The notes under the pieces were generated by a model. That model saw only the letters and a program-made list of their open reading frames with translations. It searched no databases and was not told where the DNA came from. The translations under genes and the position numbers were made by a program. Below are positions 7,108-13,148 of a DNA stretch of 28,632 bases, one piece after another. The stretch covers positions 1 to 28,632 of the forward strand of contig CAYUHC010000009.1 in NCBI GenBank assembly GCA_964444555.1, read 5' to 3'. This DNA is from CAYUHC01 sp964444555 (GTDB taxonomy: Bacteria > Patescibacteriota > Minisyncoccia > Phycocordibacterales > JACOZG01). Position 1 is the first letter of the stretch. Each line of letters opens with the position of its first letter.

Positions 7108-7549
7108 TTGGCTGGATTTTTTGGGCTTGTTTGGTTTGCTTGGTGGGATGGTGATTGGCTTGGGGGCGGTAACGGTGATCGATATTCACGGCCTCTTGGG
7201 GCGACGCTCGACTTACTGGACGGAGGCGACGACTCGGACGCACAAAGTCACTAAGCCGTTGATTTGGTTGGGAATTTTTTTGGCGCTGGCCGGTGGCGCG
7301 ATCTTTTTTCGCCAGGAGAGCGGGCCCGTGCCGTTGGTGCTGGGATTAATTGCCGTCGCTTTAATTCTCAATGGTTTGTTTCTGTCTTTTCGCGTTAGCC
7401 CGTATCTTTTGGTGCGCGAGCGGGCGGGACGTTCGGCGGAACTTTTACCTGCCAGTTGGCAGCGTCGGATCGCCCTGGGCTTGATCGTCTCTGATCTCGG
7501 TTGGTGGGGCGGCTTGGCGATTATTTCCTACTACTTAGTTTTTAAATAA
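7094..7549 (+). CDS. Integral membrane protein of unknown function
   Basis: A 151-residue protein, mostly hydrophobic, with four likely TM helices at about 7-30, 52-70, 77-97 and 123-147. The loop between TM1 and TM2 (HGLLGRRSTYWTEATTRTHKVTKP) is polar with several basic residues. I do not recognise the family. The frame is open further upstream inside tspO, but ATG 7094 is preferred because it gives a natural N-terminus and only a 14-base overlap with tspO. It is probably co-transcribed and translationally coupled with tspO. A convergent strong terminator lies immediately downstream for the minus-strand cassette. Confidence 0.75.
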   Translation: MFSINWLDFLGLFGLLGGMVIGLGAVTVIDIHGLLGRRSTYWTEATTRTHKVTKPLIWLGIFLALAGGAIFFRQESGPVPLVLGLIAVALILNGLFLSFRVSPYLLVRERAGRSAELLPASWQRRIALGLIVSDLGWWGGLAIISYYLVFK

Positions 7550-7551
7550 AA

Positions 7552-7585
7552 AGAAAAAGCCCCGGACAAGGTTGTTGTCCGGGGC
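7552..7585 (-). terminator. Strong rho-independent terminator of the cassette left arm
   Basis: On the minus strand GCCCCGGACAA (7585-7575) and TTGTCCGGGGC (7569-7559) form a perfect 11-bp stem with a 5-base loop. TTTTTCTT follows directly. A second short hairpin, GGTTTC/GAAACC (7592-7608), lies between it and the GHKL stop codon. Confidence 0.92.
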
Positions 7586-7611
7586 GGTGGTGGTTTCGTT
7601 TAGAAACCTGG

Positions 7612-9297
7612 TTAGTCTGCTTTCTTGGGTTGGTGGATTCGCAGCTTGTCGCTGTTGACGATCCAAACCACGACGGTATGGGTCAGCGCGTCCAGAATCT
7701 GTTTCTGGATCAGCCGATTTTCTTCCGGCATGGCGTAGAGCGTGAGTGCTTGCATAGCCACCTGTTCTTGGAGGCGCATTAGGGCCGTGTCACTTTTTTC
7801 TTCACAGAGCAGCCACGAGGGATGCCGAGTGTTGAAGGTGAGTACGCCTTCTTGCGGGTCGAGTTTCCACAGGTCTTTCATTCCCTGCAGAGCCTCGTGG
7901 GAAAATTGGAGGCCGAAACTGGAACGAGACACCAGTCGTCGTCGTTCGCCTTTGGGTCCGGCCACGGTCAGTGGCACGTGACCCGTTTTTTCGGTCTTCG
8001 GCTCCTGGGGAGTCCTAGGATTGCTTCCGTCGGGTTCTTCGCGAGTCCGGCCGGCTCCGCCACCCACCGAGATGGATGGTTTTTCCTGAACGTCGCCAAC
8101 CTGCTTTTTGGGCGGGGTGACGTGTCCGTCGCCGATTGTTCCGCGCTTAAATGCGCGGAGAACCGAAAGGAGGTGAGCGTGAGTCGGGAGACGAAGAATT
8201 CCCTCGAGCACTCTTAGAGACCGGAGCCCCAGTTTTTGGTACCGCTCTTCCTTGCGGCACTGCTTCGCTTCGGTAAAGTGAGCAGCGCCGTGTTTGTGGT
8301 ACCACTCTTCGATCGCGACGCAGAGGTCGAGGAAGGCGTCGTTCTTCTCGAAGGTTTGTCGATTCGGATGGAGCTGGACCTTCTCGGAGATAATTTCGCC
8401 TTCGAAGACCCCAGAGGACAGTGCGTTGACCACTTCCTCTGTCAGTAACCCGCTCGAGCGAACGAGAAAATGGAAAGGAAATCGGGAGTCGTCCCGAGTG
8501 CTTCCCATTAGAATCCTTCCCTCGCGACCGTTTTTTGACGGGCGGGCGATGAAGAGGCGGAAAGTGGTTTTGCCGGCACTGGCGGTTTCGATAACTGTCT
8601 CTGCCAGCTTGGTACCGCGGAACTCCGAGGCGGCTATTTCGTGCCAGTCCCGGTGGGGTCCCTTTTGGGGACTGTAAGAGACGGTGATTTTGACCTTGTT
8701 CTTGCGCATCACTGCGCCGAATCGGTCAAGGATTGCGCCGATCAGTTCTTCGGGATCAACGCGCCCAATGATTTTGTCCTCGGTCACGTCGAAGAGGGAA
8801 ACTTCCGTTCGCCATTCAACTGATTGAAGACTTGGGGAGTTTTTATCTAACGTGATGTGGGACAGTAGTCGAGGAGTGGGGATGGTGATCGATTCTCTTT
8901 GATTAAACAGACGGTTAGTCTCCAGTATCCACCGGAGAAACCCGTGCTGTTTTGGGTACGGGCAAGAGGTGAACGTAAATCGTTTACATTTGCCCAGAGG
9001 AGAAATCAGACCAACACCGAATTGACCGATGCTTCCACGACCTTTTCGTCCTGGTTCGGCCACTGACTTTAGGGCCGTCTCGAACTTTTCGGTCGAGGCG
9101 CCGGCACCATTGTCGCGGACGGAGATGAATCTGGATTTTTCGTTAATCTTAATCCAGATCCGATTCGCGCACACGTCAACGTCTAAGGCGTTTTGCACGA
9201 TTTCCAGTATGACATCGTGCAGAGTTGGGTAGATCCCAGCGAGTTGCTTAAGGGCCATACCCTGGTTGATTTTAATCATCACATCTTTTGTGATCAT
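7612..9297 (-). CDS. GHKL (HSP90/MutL-type) ATPase of unknown role
   Basis: A 561-residue protein. Its N-terminal domain is a GHKL/Bergerat ATP-binding fold: the N box E32-x3-N36 (LEIVQNALDVD), the G1 box DNGAG (62-66) and the G2 box GQFGVGL (91-97). A middle region to about 345 resembles the transducer part of MutL/HSP90-like proteins. A proline/glycine-rich linker follows (about 388-455), then a C-terminal domain with FNTRHPSW (488-495). There is no histidine-kinase phospho-acceptor domain, no TM segment and no topoisomerase or MutL endonuclease motif. ATG 9297 is preceded by a purine-rich Shine-Dalgarno leader. It is last in a minus-strand operon after an HTH protein and an OB-like protein. 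ATP binding is well supported; what it acts on is not. Confidence 0.85.
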   Translation of the reverse strand: MITKDVMIKINQGMALKQLAGIYPTLHDVILEIVQNALDVDVCANRIWIKINEKSRFISVRDNGAGASTEKFETALKSVAEPGRKGRGSIGQFGVGLISPLGKCKRFTFTSCPYPKQHGFLRWILETNRLFNQRESITIPTPRLLSHITLDKNSPSLQSVEWRTEVSLFDVTEDKIIGRVDPEELIGAILDRFGAVMRKNKVKITVSYSPQKGPHRDWHEIAASEFRGTKLAETVIETASAGKTTFRLFIARPSKNGREGRILMGSTRDDSRFPFHFLVRSSGLLTEEVVNALSSGVFEGEIISEKVQLHPNRQTFEKNDAFLDLCVAIEEWYHKHGAAHFTEAKQCRKEERYQKLGLRSLRVLEGILRLPTHAHLLSVLRAFKRGTIGDGHVTPPKKQVGDVQEKPSISVGGGAGRTREEPDGSNPRTPQEPKTEKTGHVPLTVAGPKGERRRLVSRSSFGLQFSHEALQGMKDLWKLDPQEGVLTFNTRHPSWLLCEEKSDTALMRLQEQVAMQALTLYAMPEENRLIQKQILDALTHTVVVWIVNSDKLRIHQPKKAD

Positions 9298-9305
9298 TCT
9301 GCCTG

Positions 9306-9328
9306 TCTCCTTTTCCTGTTCCTATTCC
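9306..9328 (-). promoter_or_regulatory. Purine-rich tandem ribosome-binding leader of the GHKL gene
   Basis: Read on the minus strand it contains GGAATAGGAA and then AGGAAAAGGAGA, ending eight bases before the ATG. It is almost identical to the leader of the HTH gene at 10117-10140 (one indel and one substitution). It fills nearly the whole gap between the two genes and offers several overlapping SD-like GGA motifs. Confidence 0.7.
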
Positions 9329-10111
9329 TTATTGCCGTGTTTGGAGTTGGGCTCGCGCCGTCTCTCCGCAACACTCATTGAGAACGTTCGACAGCTCGAA
9401 CACGTTGTGCGACAGGCCAACTTTGGTTAACTGTCGCAGCATGTGTCGGTCACGGGCGGAGAATTCTTCCGAGGCTACTCGCGTCGCCAGTGGCGTCGCG
9501 GCATTGATGAGTTGTGCCAGAAGAAGAATCTCGGGACGAGAATCGCTTTGCAGATTCCCGGTCGTGCTGGGGGTGCCATTTTCCGGCTTGGGGGCCGAAG
9601 GCGTGGAAGTTGTCGTCTCGGTTTTTTGTTGGGTGAGAACAAGTCCCAGGTCCTCCAGACGGTTCCGGAGATTGGTCATCCGGCGTTCTCTTTCGGCAGC
9701 ATATTCTGCTGCCAGAGTGGCGATCGTTTCCTGTCGCTCGTTTGACGATGGTTGTCTTCCGCGCAGCAGGTAGGTCGATACTCCGTTTTGACGTATGCCG
9801 AGTCGTTCGGCGACTTCGGCCAGGGAAATTGCTCCCAAGCCGATGGCTGTGCCCAGTTGCTCAATGCTTGGGCTTGTCTGGGGCAGGTCTGTGAGTTCGT
9901 AACCGGCCGCCGTCAAGAACATCCGCATTTTGAGCTGATTTTCCCCATTGGGGATACGCAGCTCCTGGAACCACCACTTCCCAATAAGCTCCGAGAGCCC
10001 CAAGAGGGGACCAATGGCGTTACGAACCTCGAACATCCTTTTGCTGGATCCCGAGAGGAATTGTGACCCGAAGTGTCGGGCGCATTCCTCGATGCCTCCC
10101 TTAAACTTCAT
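9329..10111 (-). CDS. HTH protein with C-terminal extension, unknown role
   Basis: A 260-residue soluble protein. A helix-turn-helix is visible at about 96-118 (SLAEVAERLGIRQNGVSTYLLRG), followed by a charged helix (about 125-155). A Thr/Ser/Pro-rich low-complexity linker (163-187) joins a helical C-terminal domain (about 192-255). The N-terminal 90 residues are also helical and include WWFQELRIPNGENQLKMR. The frame is open 25 codons further upstream, but ATG 10111 is chosen because AAAAGGAG lies a few bases upstream and the longer form would overlap the preceding gene. It is likely a regulator or DNA-binding component of the cassette; I cannot name a family. Confidence 0.75.
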   Translation of the reverse strand: MKFKGGIEECARHFGSQFLSGSSKRMFEVRNAIGPLLGLSELIGKWWFQELRIPNGENQLKMRMFLTAAGYELTDLPQTSPSIEQLGTAIGLGAISLAEVAERLGIRQNGVSTYLLRGRQPSSNERQETIATLAAEYAAERERRMTNLRNRLEDLGLVLTQQKTETTTSTPSAPKPENGTPSTTGNLQSDSRPEILLLAQLINAATPLATRVASEEFSARDRHMLRQLTKVGLSHNVFELSNVLNECCGETARAQLQTRQ

Positions 10112-10116
10112 AATTT

Positions 10117-10140
10117 TCTCCTTTTCCTTTTTCCTATTCC
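10117..10140 (-). promoter_or_regulatory. Purine-rich tandem ribosome-binding leader of the HTH gene
   Basis: This is the second copy of the leader seen at 9306-9328, again with GGAATAGGAA and AGGAAAAGGAGA. It overlaps the stop codon of the OB-like gene at 10134 and ends five bases before the HTH gene ATG. The motif AGGAAAAGGAGA occurs a third time inside the first codons of the OB-like gene. Confidence 0.7.
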
Positions 10141-10376
10141 TCGAGGACGATGGGGCGAGCCACATTAGCTCGCCACCCTCCGTCAAACAGCTGAATTTCA
10201 GCTAGTTCAACGACTTGGCCGCGCTGGGGGGAGATGGAACTTGCCCACTGCCCGAGATTGAAGGTGACATCTTGATTTTGATGTCTCCCTTCTCGAAAGT
10301 AGGCCAGAGCATGCCCCCTGAAAACCTGACCAATGGTGGCCTTATGCCACTTCAAGATCTCCTTTTCCTTAGCCAC
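10134..10376 (-). CDS. Small OB-fold/cold-shock-like protein, left arm
   Basis: An 80-residue protein, start GTG 10376, chosen because GGAGG (10385-10389) lies eight bases upstream. The pattern of short beta strands (ATIGQVFRGHALAYF, DVTFNLGQW, GQVVELAEIQL, GWRANVARPI) looks like a small OB fold of cold-shock type, with degenerate RNP motifs. It clearly resembles the divergent protein at 10560-10790: an ungapped stretch of about 43 residues shares T-F, W, G, V, L and the block GWRA. The function may be nucleic-acid binding; this is inference. It is first in the operon with the HTH and GHKL genes. A longer form starting at TTG 10421 is possible but would place the -10 box inside the gene. Confidence 0.65.
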   Translation of the reverse strand: MAKEKEILKWHKATIGQVFRGHALAYFREGRHQNQDVTFNLGQWASSISPQRGQVVELAEIQLFDGGWRANVARPIVLEE

Positions 10377-10389
10377 ATTTATGGCCTCC

Positions 10390-10421
10390 ATTATAGGGTT
10401 GATGAGAAAACAGACTGTCAA
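10390..10421 (-). promoter_or_regulatory. Candidate promoter of the cassette left arm, long spacer
   Basis: On the minus strand a perfect TTGACA (10421-10416) and a perfect TATAAT (10395-10390) are separated by 20 bases instead of 17. Spacers of 19-20 bases are typical of MerR-type regulated promoters, but no MerR protein or central dyad is evident. The -10 lies just upstream of the GGAGG and GTG start of the OB-like gene. Confidence 0.5.
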
Positions 10422-10431
10422 AGTCCTGTAT

Positions 10432-10453
10432 GCCCCAACAACATAGTTGGGGC
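10432..10453. promoter_or_regulatory. Perfect inverted repeat in the divergent intergenic region, candidate operator
   Basis: GCCCCAAC (10432-10439) and GTTGGGGC (10446-10453) form a perfect 8-bp inverted repeat with a 6-base spacer. It lies upstream of the -35 of the left arm and upstream of the right arm, where an operator for a cassette regulator would be expected. A hairpin in a leader RNA is the alternative. Confidence 0.5.
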
Positions 10454-10510
10454 GCCGCTTGCATTAATAACACTTTTATTGTAGTTTGTAAAGCGGTCTT
10501 GAGAACCTTG

Positions 10511-10522
10511 AAAGGGGGTGAT
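10511..10522 (+). promoter_or_regulatory. Near-perfect Shine-Dalgarno without a canonical start in range
   Basis: AAAGGGGGTGAT is a near-complete complement of the 16S anti-SD. The in-frame codons at the usual distance are ATC (10524) and ATT (10527). The first in-frame ATG is at 10560 and the GTG at 10518 is inside the SD itself. Either an ATT start is used or the SD serves another purpose. Confidence 0.5.
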
Positions 10523-10559
10523 CATCATTGGTTCCGTCCCAGCGAATTCTGAGGGAGTG

Positions 10560-10790
10560 ATGGCCATTGTCAAATGTGTTGTTTCGGAGTCTCCCAACGG
10601 ACCCTACGGGGTTGCCAAGACGTCAGGAGTTTCTGGCACAATTACCTTTTCCCGTGCCGTGTGGCAGGGAAAGTGGCCCGTAAAACCGGGGACGTATGTT
10701 TTTCTGTCTAAGTTGGAAAAACGACGCTCTGGTTGGCGGGCCGGTTTTGGACGACTGTGGCAGTTGTCCGATGAGCAAGGTCGGGCTTGA
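10560..10790 (+). CDS. Small OB-fold/cold-shock-like protein, right arm
   Basis: A 76-residue protein if started at ATG 10560, or 87 residues from ATT 10527. ATG 10560 is given because it matches the N-terminus of the paralogue at 10134-10376, but its own upstream GGAG is only two bases away, while a near-perfect SD sits at 10511-10522. The strand pattern GTITFSRAVW, PGTYVFLSKLEK and SGWRAGFGRLW matches the left-arm paralogue without gaps. It is divergent from that gene and first in the right-arm operon. The intergenic hairpin formed by GTCGGGCT and AGCCCCGAC downstream of it could attenuate read-through into the next gene. Nucleic-acid binding is an inference from the fold pattern only. Confidence 0.55.
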   Translation: MAIVKCVVSESPNGPYGVAKTSGVSGTITFSRAVWQGKWPVKPGTYVFLSKLEKRRSGWRAGFGRLWQLSDEQGRA

Positions 10791-10844
10791 TCTTTTGATT
10801 AGCCCCGACCCAAGCAGTCCCATGATGGGACAAGGAGAAGGTGT

Positions 10845-11420
10845 ATGGATCGTAACAAGATCAAATCAATTTTGGTCGAACGGCTGGAGAAGTCGTGTCG
10901 CGCGTATCAAGAACGCGAGAGCGCGATGCGAAAGAAGCTGGCAGAGGAGCGCGAAGGCCTGAATCAGGCTTTTGGAAAAGAGATCGTCGACGCGGTGTTG
11001 CGCGAGCTGGCTGGGGAAAAGGCTGCGGTTCAATCCTCGGCGACCAAGAGCGTCAAGGTCGTCTCGTCGACGGCCGTTTCTGCCAAGAAGCCGTCGGTTC
11101 CGGTTCGTCGGCGACGTCGTCGGAAGTCAGCCCGTCAGGGTAACCAGCTGAACTTCAGCGAGGTGCGGGATCGAGTGCTGGGCGCGGTTAAGCTGCTCCC
11201 ACCCAACTCTCAGATTACTGCGGCCGACATGTCCGCTGCGGTGTCGAGGGGTGGATTGAGGGTTGATCGCAACCACGTGTCGCTGGTGCTTTCGAAGGGG
11301 CTCGAGGGACTCGAGAAATTGGCCCCGGTTACCAACCCCAAGACGGGCAGGAAGCTGAATTCCTACTTGGTTCCCCAACCCGAGGCGGTGGTTCTCCAGA
11401 ACACCGCCTCCCCGAAGTAA
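10845..11420 (+). CDS. Basic coiled-coil plus winged-helix-like DNA-binding protein
   Basis: A 191-residue protein with three parts. Residues 1-62 are highly charged and helical, likely a coiled coil. Residues 63-87 are a Ser/Val/Lys linker, and 88-97 form a run of six arginines followed by KSAR. Residues 101-176 read like a winged helix, with LNFSEVRDRVLGAVKLLPP, SQITAADMSAAVSR, VDRNHVSLVLSKGLEGL and the wing PVTNPKTGRKLNSY. Overall it resembles an architectural or nucleoid-type DNA-binding protein. The ATG is preceded by AAGGAG at good distance. It is the second and last gene of the right arm, ending at a strong terminator. I do not recognise a named family. Confidence 0.7.
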   Translation: MDRNKIKSILVERLEKSCRAYQERESAMRKKLAEEREGLNQAFGKEIVDAVLRELAGEKAAVQSSATKSVKVVSSTAVSAKKPSVPVRRRRRRKSARQGNQLNFSEVRDRVLGAVKLLPPNSQITAADMSAAVSRGGLRVDRNHVSLVLSKGLEGLEKLAPVTNPKTGRKLNSYLVPQPEAVVLQNTASPK

Positions 11421-11423
11421 AAA

Positions 11424-11477
11424 AGTGGCTAGAGCCACTCAAGCCCGCCCCGGTTTATCTGGGGCGGTTTTTCTTTT
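11424..11477 (+). terminator. Hairpin plus rho-independent terminator of the cassette right arm
   Basis: First AGTGGCT/AGCCACT (11424-11439) forms a 7-bp palindrome four bases past the stop. Then CCGCCCC (11445-11451) and GGGGCGG (11461-11467) form a 7-bp stem with a 9-base loop followed by TTTTTCTTTT. The extended -10 of the next gene abuts the T tract. Confidence 0.9.
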
Positions 11478-11485
11478 GCTATAAT
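11477..11485 (+). promoter_or_regulatory. Extended -10 box of the DUF1761-like locus
   Basis: TGCTATAAT (TGn plus a perfect -10) ends six bases before ATG 11492, predicting a leaderless mRNA. It directly follows the cassette terminator. Confidence 0.65.
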
Positions 11486-11491
11486 GATCTT

Positions 11492-11873
11492 ATGGATTCA
11501 ATAATCAATTACTGGGCGGTGATCAGTTGCGCGCTGGTGGCGATGGTGGTGGGGGCGATGTGGTATGGACCACTTTTTGGTCGAGCGTGGCTTAAGGTGA
11601 TTGGGGCAACGGCAAGCGACCTGGCCGCTCTACGCCATTCAATTTTTACTCACCTGTTTCCAGGCTTTCGTTTTGACTCATTACGTCCGGCTCGGACTCG
11701 GCGGGGTGGAGAGCGCGCTGTGGATCTGGGCTGGCTTCATTATGCCCACCATTGCGGGAACGGCGATGTGGAACAATGATTCGCGTCAGGTGGCGATGGC
11801 GCGCTTTCTGATCCAGTCGGGCTACCAGTTGGTGATCTTTATTATTTTCGGCTTGATTCTAACTTGGTGGTGA
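11492..11873 (+). pseudogene. DUF1761-like membrane protein gene broken by a frameshift
   Basis: Two overlapping frames together make one DUF1761-type protein of about 127 residues. The first frame (11492 to about 11630) gives NYWAVISCALVAMVVGAMWYGPLFGRAWLKVIGA, the family's N-terminal TM and the WYGPLFG-x-x-W motif. The second frame (from about 11600 to 11873) gives WPLYAIQFLLTCFQAFVLTHYVRLG, an IWAGFIMP-T segment and a C-terminal TM helix. Neither frame alone is a whole protein. The switch lies between about 11600 and 11630 and corresponds to a net shift of one base. A sequencing or assembly error is the main alternative. Downstream genes seem intact, and 11880 follows six bases after the second-frame stop. 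Confidence 0.75.
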
Positions 11874-11879
11874 TAGAAA

Positions 11880-12398
11880 ATGTTAAAAAAGATTTTACCC
11901 TTCTTAGCAATTGGTCTCATCATTTTTGGCGGTTGGTGGTTTGCGCGCCAGTTAACGCCTTTTGTGAGCGAGGGCTTGGGGGTTCGCTTTGGCTACCCAG
12001 CGTCATACGAGGTGACGGAGTTGGCGGGCACCGAAGGGGAGAGCCGCCTCTTTGGCTTGGTCTTGCTTGTGCCCGAGGTGGTTGGTCCGACGCCGATGGA
12101 GGGTCCAACGGCCATTACGATTGATCGGTTTAAAAATCCGGAGCAGTTGAGTTTGCGCGATTGGATCTTAATGTCTCCCGCGGCCAACTTTCAGCTTTCG
12201 CCAACGGGTGAATTAGCGACGACGACGGTAGCGGGCCAGCTGGCCTATCGCTGGCGGTGGTCAGGTTTGTACGAAGGGGAGAGTGTGGCTTGGATTAAGT
12301 CGGAGTCGCCCGAGGTGTTGGTGGCTTCGGTAACTTGGCTTGAGCCCACGGACCAAATTAAGTCTGATTTTGAGTTGATTCTCAAAACGATTAAATGA
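11880..12398 (+). CDS. Membrane-anchored extracytoplasmic protein, unknown function
   Basis: A 172-residue protein with an uncleaved-looking N-terminal anchor (TM at about 5-23, preceded by KK) and an exported domain. The exported part starts with VSEGLGVRFGYPASYEV, reminiscent of PsbP-like or similar small exported domains with a G-x-x-F-x-Y-P motif, and ends in alternating strand/helix (SVTWLEPTDQIKSDFELILKTI). There is no lipobox Cys. It starts six bases after the broken DUF1761 gene with no SD and so is likely part of that transcript. The PsbP resemblance is weak and I would not transfer a function. Confidence 0.75.
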   Translation: MLKKILPFLAIGLIIFGGWWFARQLTPFVSEGLGVRFGYPASYEVTELAGTEGESRLFGLVLLVPEVVGPTPMEGPTAITIDRFKNPEQLSLRDWILMSPAANFQLSPTGELATTTVAGQLAYRWRWSGLYEGESVAWIKSESPEVLVASVTWLEPTDQIKSDFELILKTIK

Positions 12399-12399
12399 T

Positions 12400-12408
12400 T
12401 GCTATACT
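12400..12408 (+). promoter_or_regulatory. Extended -10 box of the first SIMPL gene
   Basis: TGCTATACT ends six bases before ATG 12415. TGn and five of six -10 positions match the consensus; no -35 is evident. Confidence 0.6.
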
Positions 12409-12414
12409 ACGTTT

Positions 12415-13146
12415 ATGAATAATAAATTTTGGTCAATTCCTTTCGCGGTGCCGGCAACGATTGTGGGCATTTCTCTAATGCTTTCGGCGGTAGTGGGAGC
12501 TTATACCTTTTATCGCGTCCGCTCTTTTGATAACTCTTTGTCGGTGGTTGGCTCAGCCAAGCAGGCGGTGATGGCCGATTCGGCCAAGTGGCAATCGAGC
12601 GTCTCGCGGATTGTGCCGGCCGGACAACTTCAAAGTGGTTATACTCAACTGGCGCGGGACGCCGCGGTGGTCATTGATTTCTTAAAGAAAAATGGCGTCA
12701 GCGACGAGGCTCTAATAGTTTCGCCCGTGTTTGTGGAGGAGCGTTACGATTACAACAATCAAGGTCCTCGCGAATATACTTTGCGTCAAAACTTAACAGT
12801 CGAATCTAAGGATGTTAATCAGATCGCGGATTTGGCCAAACGGGCCAGTCAGTTGATCAATCAGGGCGTCTTCTTTTCTCCTGGTCAGCCTGAGTATTAT
12901 TATTCTGGTTTAGCGTCGTTGCGTGTCTCCTTGTTGGCGGATGCGATTAGAGATGCTCGAGCTCGAGCGGAACAGTTGGCCGTTTCTAGTGGTCAGCGAG
13001 TGGGCGCCCTTAAGTCGGCCGCCAGCGGTGTGGTGCAGGTGCTTTCGCCTAACTCGATTGATGTGAGTGATTATGGCCAATACGACACGAGCAGTATTGC
13101 CAAGGAGGTGATGGTGACGGTGCGCGCCAGCTTTGTGGTTCGCTAA
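12415..13146 (+). CDS. SIMPL (DUF541) domain protein
   Basis: A 243-residue protein with one N-terminal TM anchor (about 12-34) and an exported SIMPL domain. Family features include the start of the domain at SLSVVGSAKQAVMADSAKW, FLKKNGVSDEALIVSPVFVEERYDYN, the ADAIRDARARAEQLAVSSGQRVGAL helix and the final VMVTVRASF strand. SIMPL proteins are envelope-associated and of poorly defined function; a link to oxidative stress has been reported for some. The domain is complete. The methyltransferase gene follows after two bases, and a second SIMPL gene lies just beyond it. Confidence 0.9.
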   Translation: MNNKFWSIPFAVPATIVGISLMLSAVVGAYTFYRVRSFDNSLSVVGSAKQAVMADSAKWQSSVSRIVPAGQLQSGYTQLARDAAVVIDFLKKNGVSDEALIVSPVFVEERYDYNNQGPREYTLRQNLTVESKDVNQIADLAKRASQLINQGVFFSPGQPEYYYSGLASLRVSLLADAIRDARARAEQLAVSSGQRVGALKSAASGVVQVLSPNSIDVSDYGQYDTSSIAKEVMVTVRASFVVR

Positions 13147-13148
13147 TC

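Noticed and set aside
10112..10186. Longer N-terminus of the HTH protein
   Set aside because: It overlaps the upstream gene's 3' end and reads the purine-rich leader as repetitive RNRKKEKEK; the SD points to ATG 10111.
10377..10421. TTG start for the left-arm OB-like protein
   Set aside because: The TTG lies in the TTGACA element and the -10 would be within the gene; GGAGG before GTG 10376 is better.
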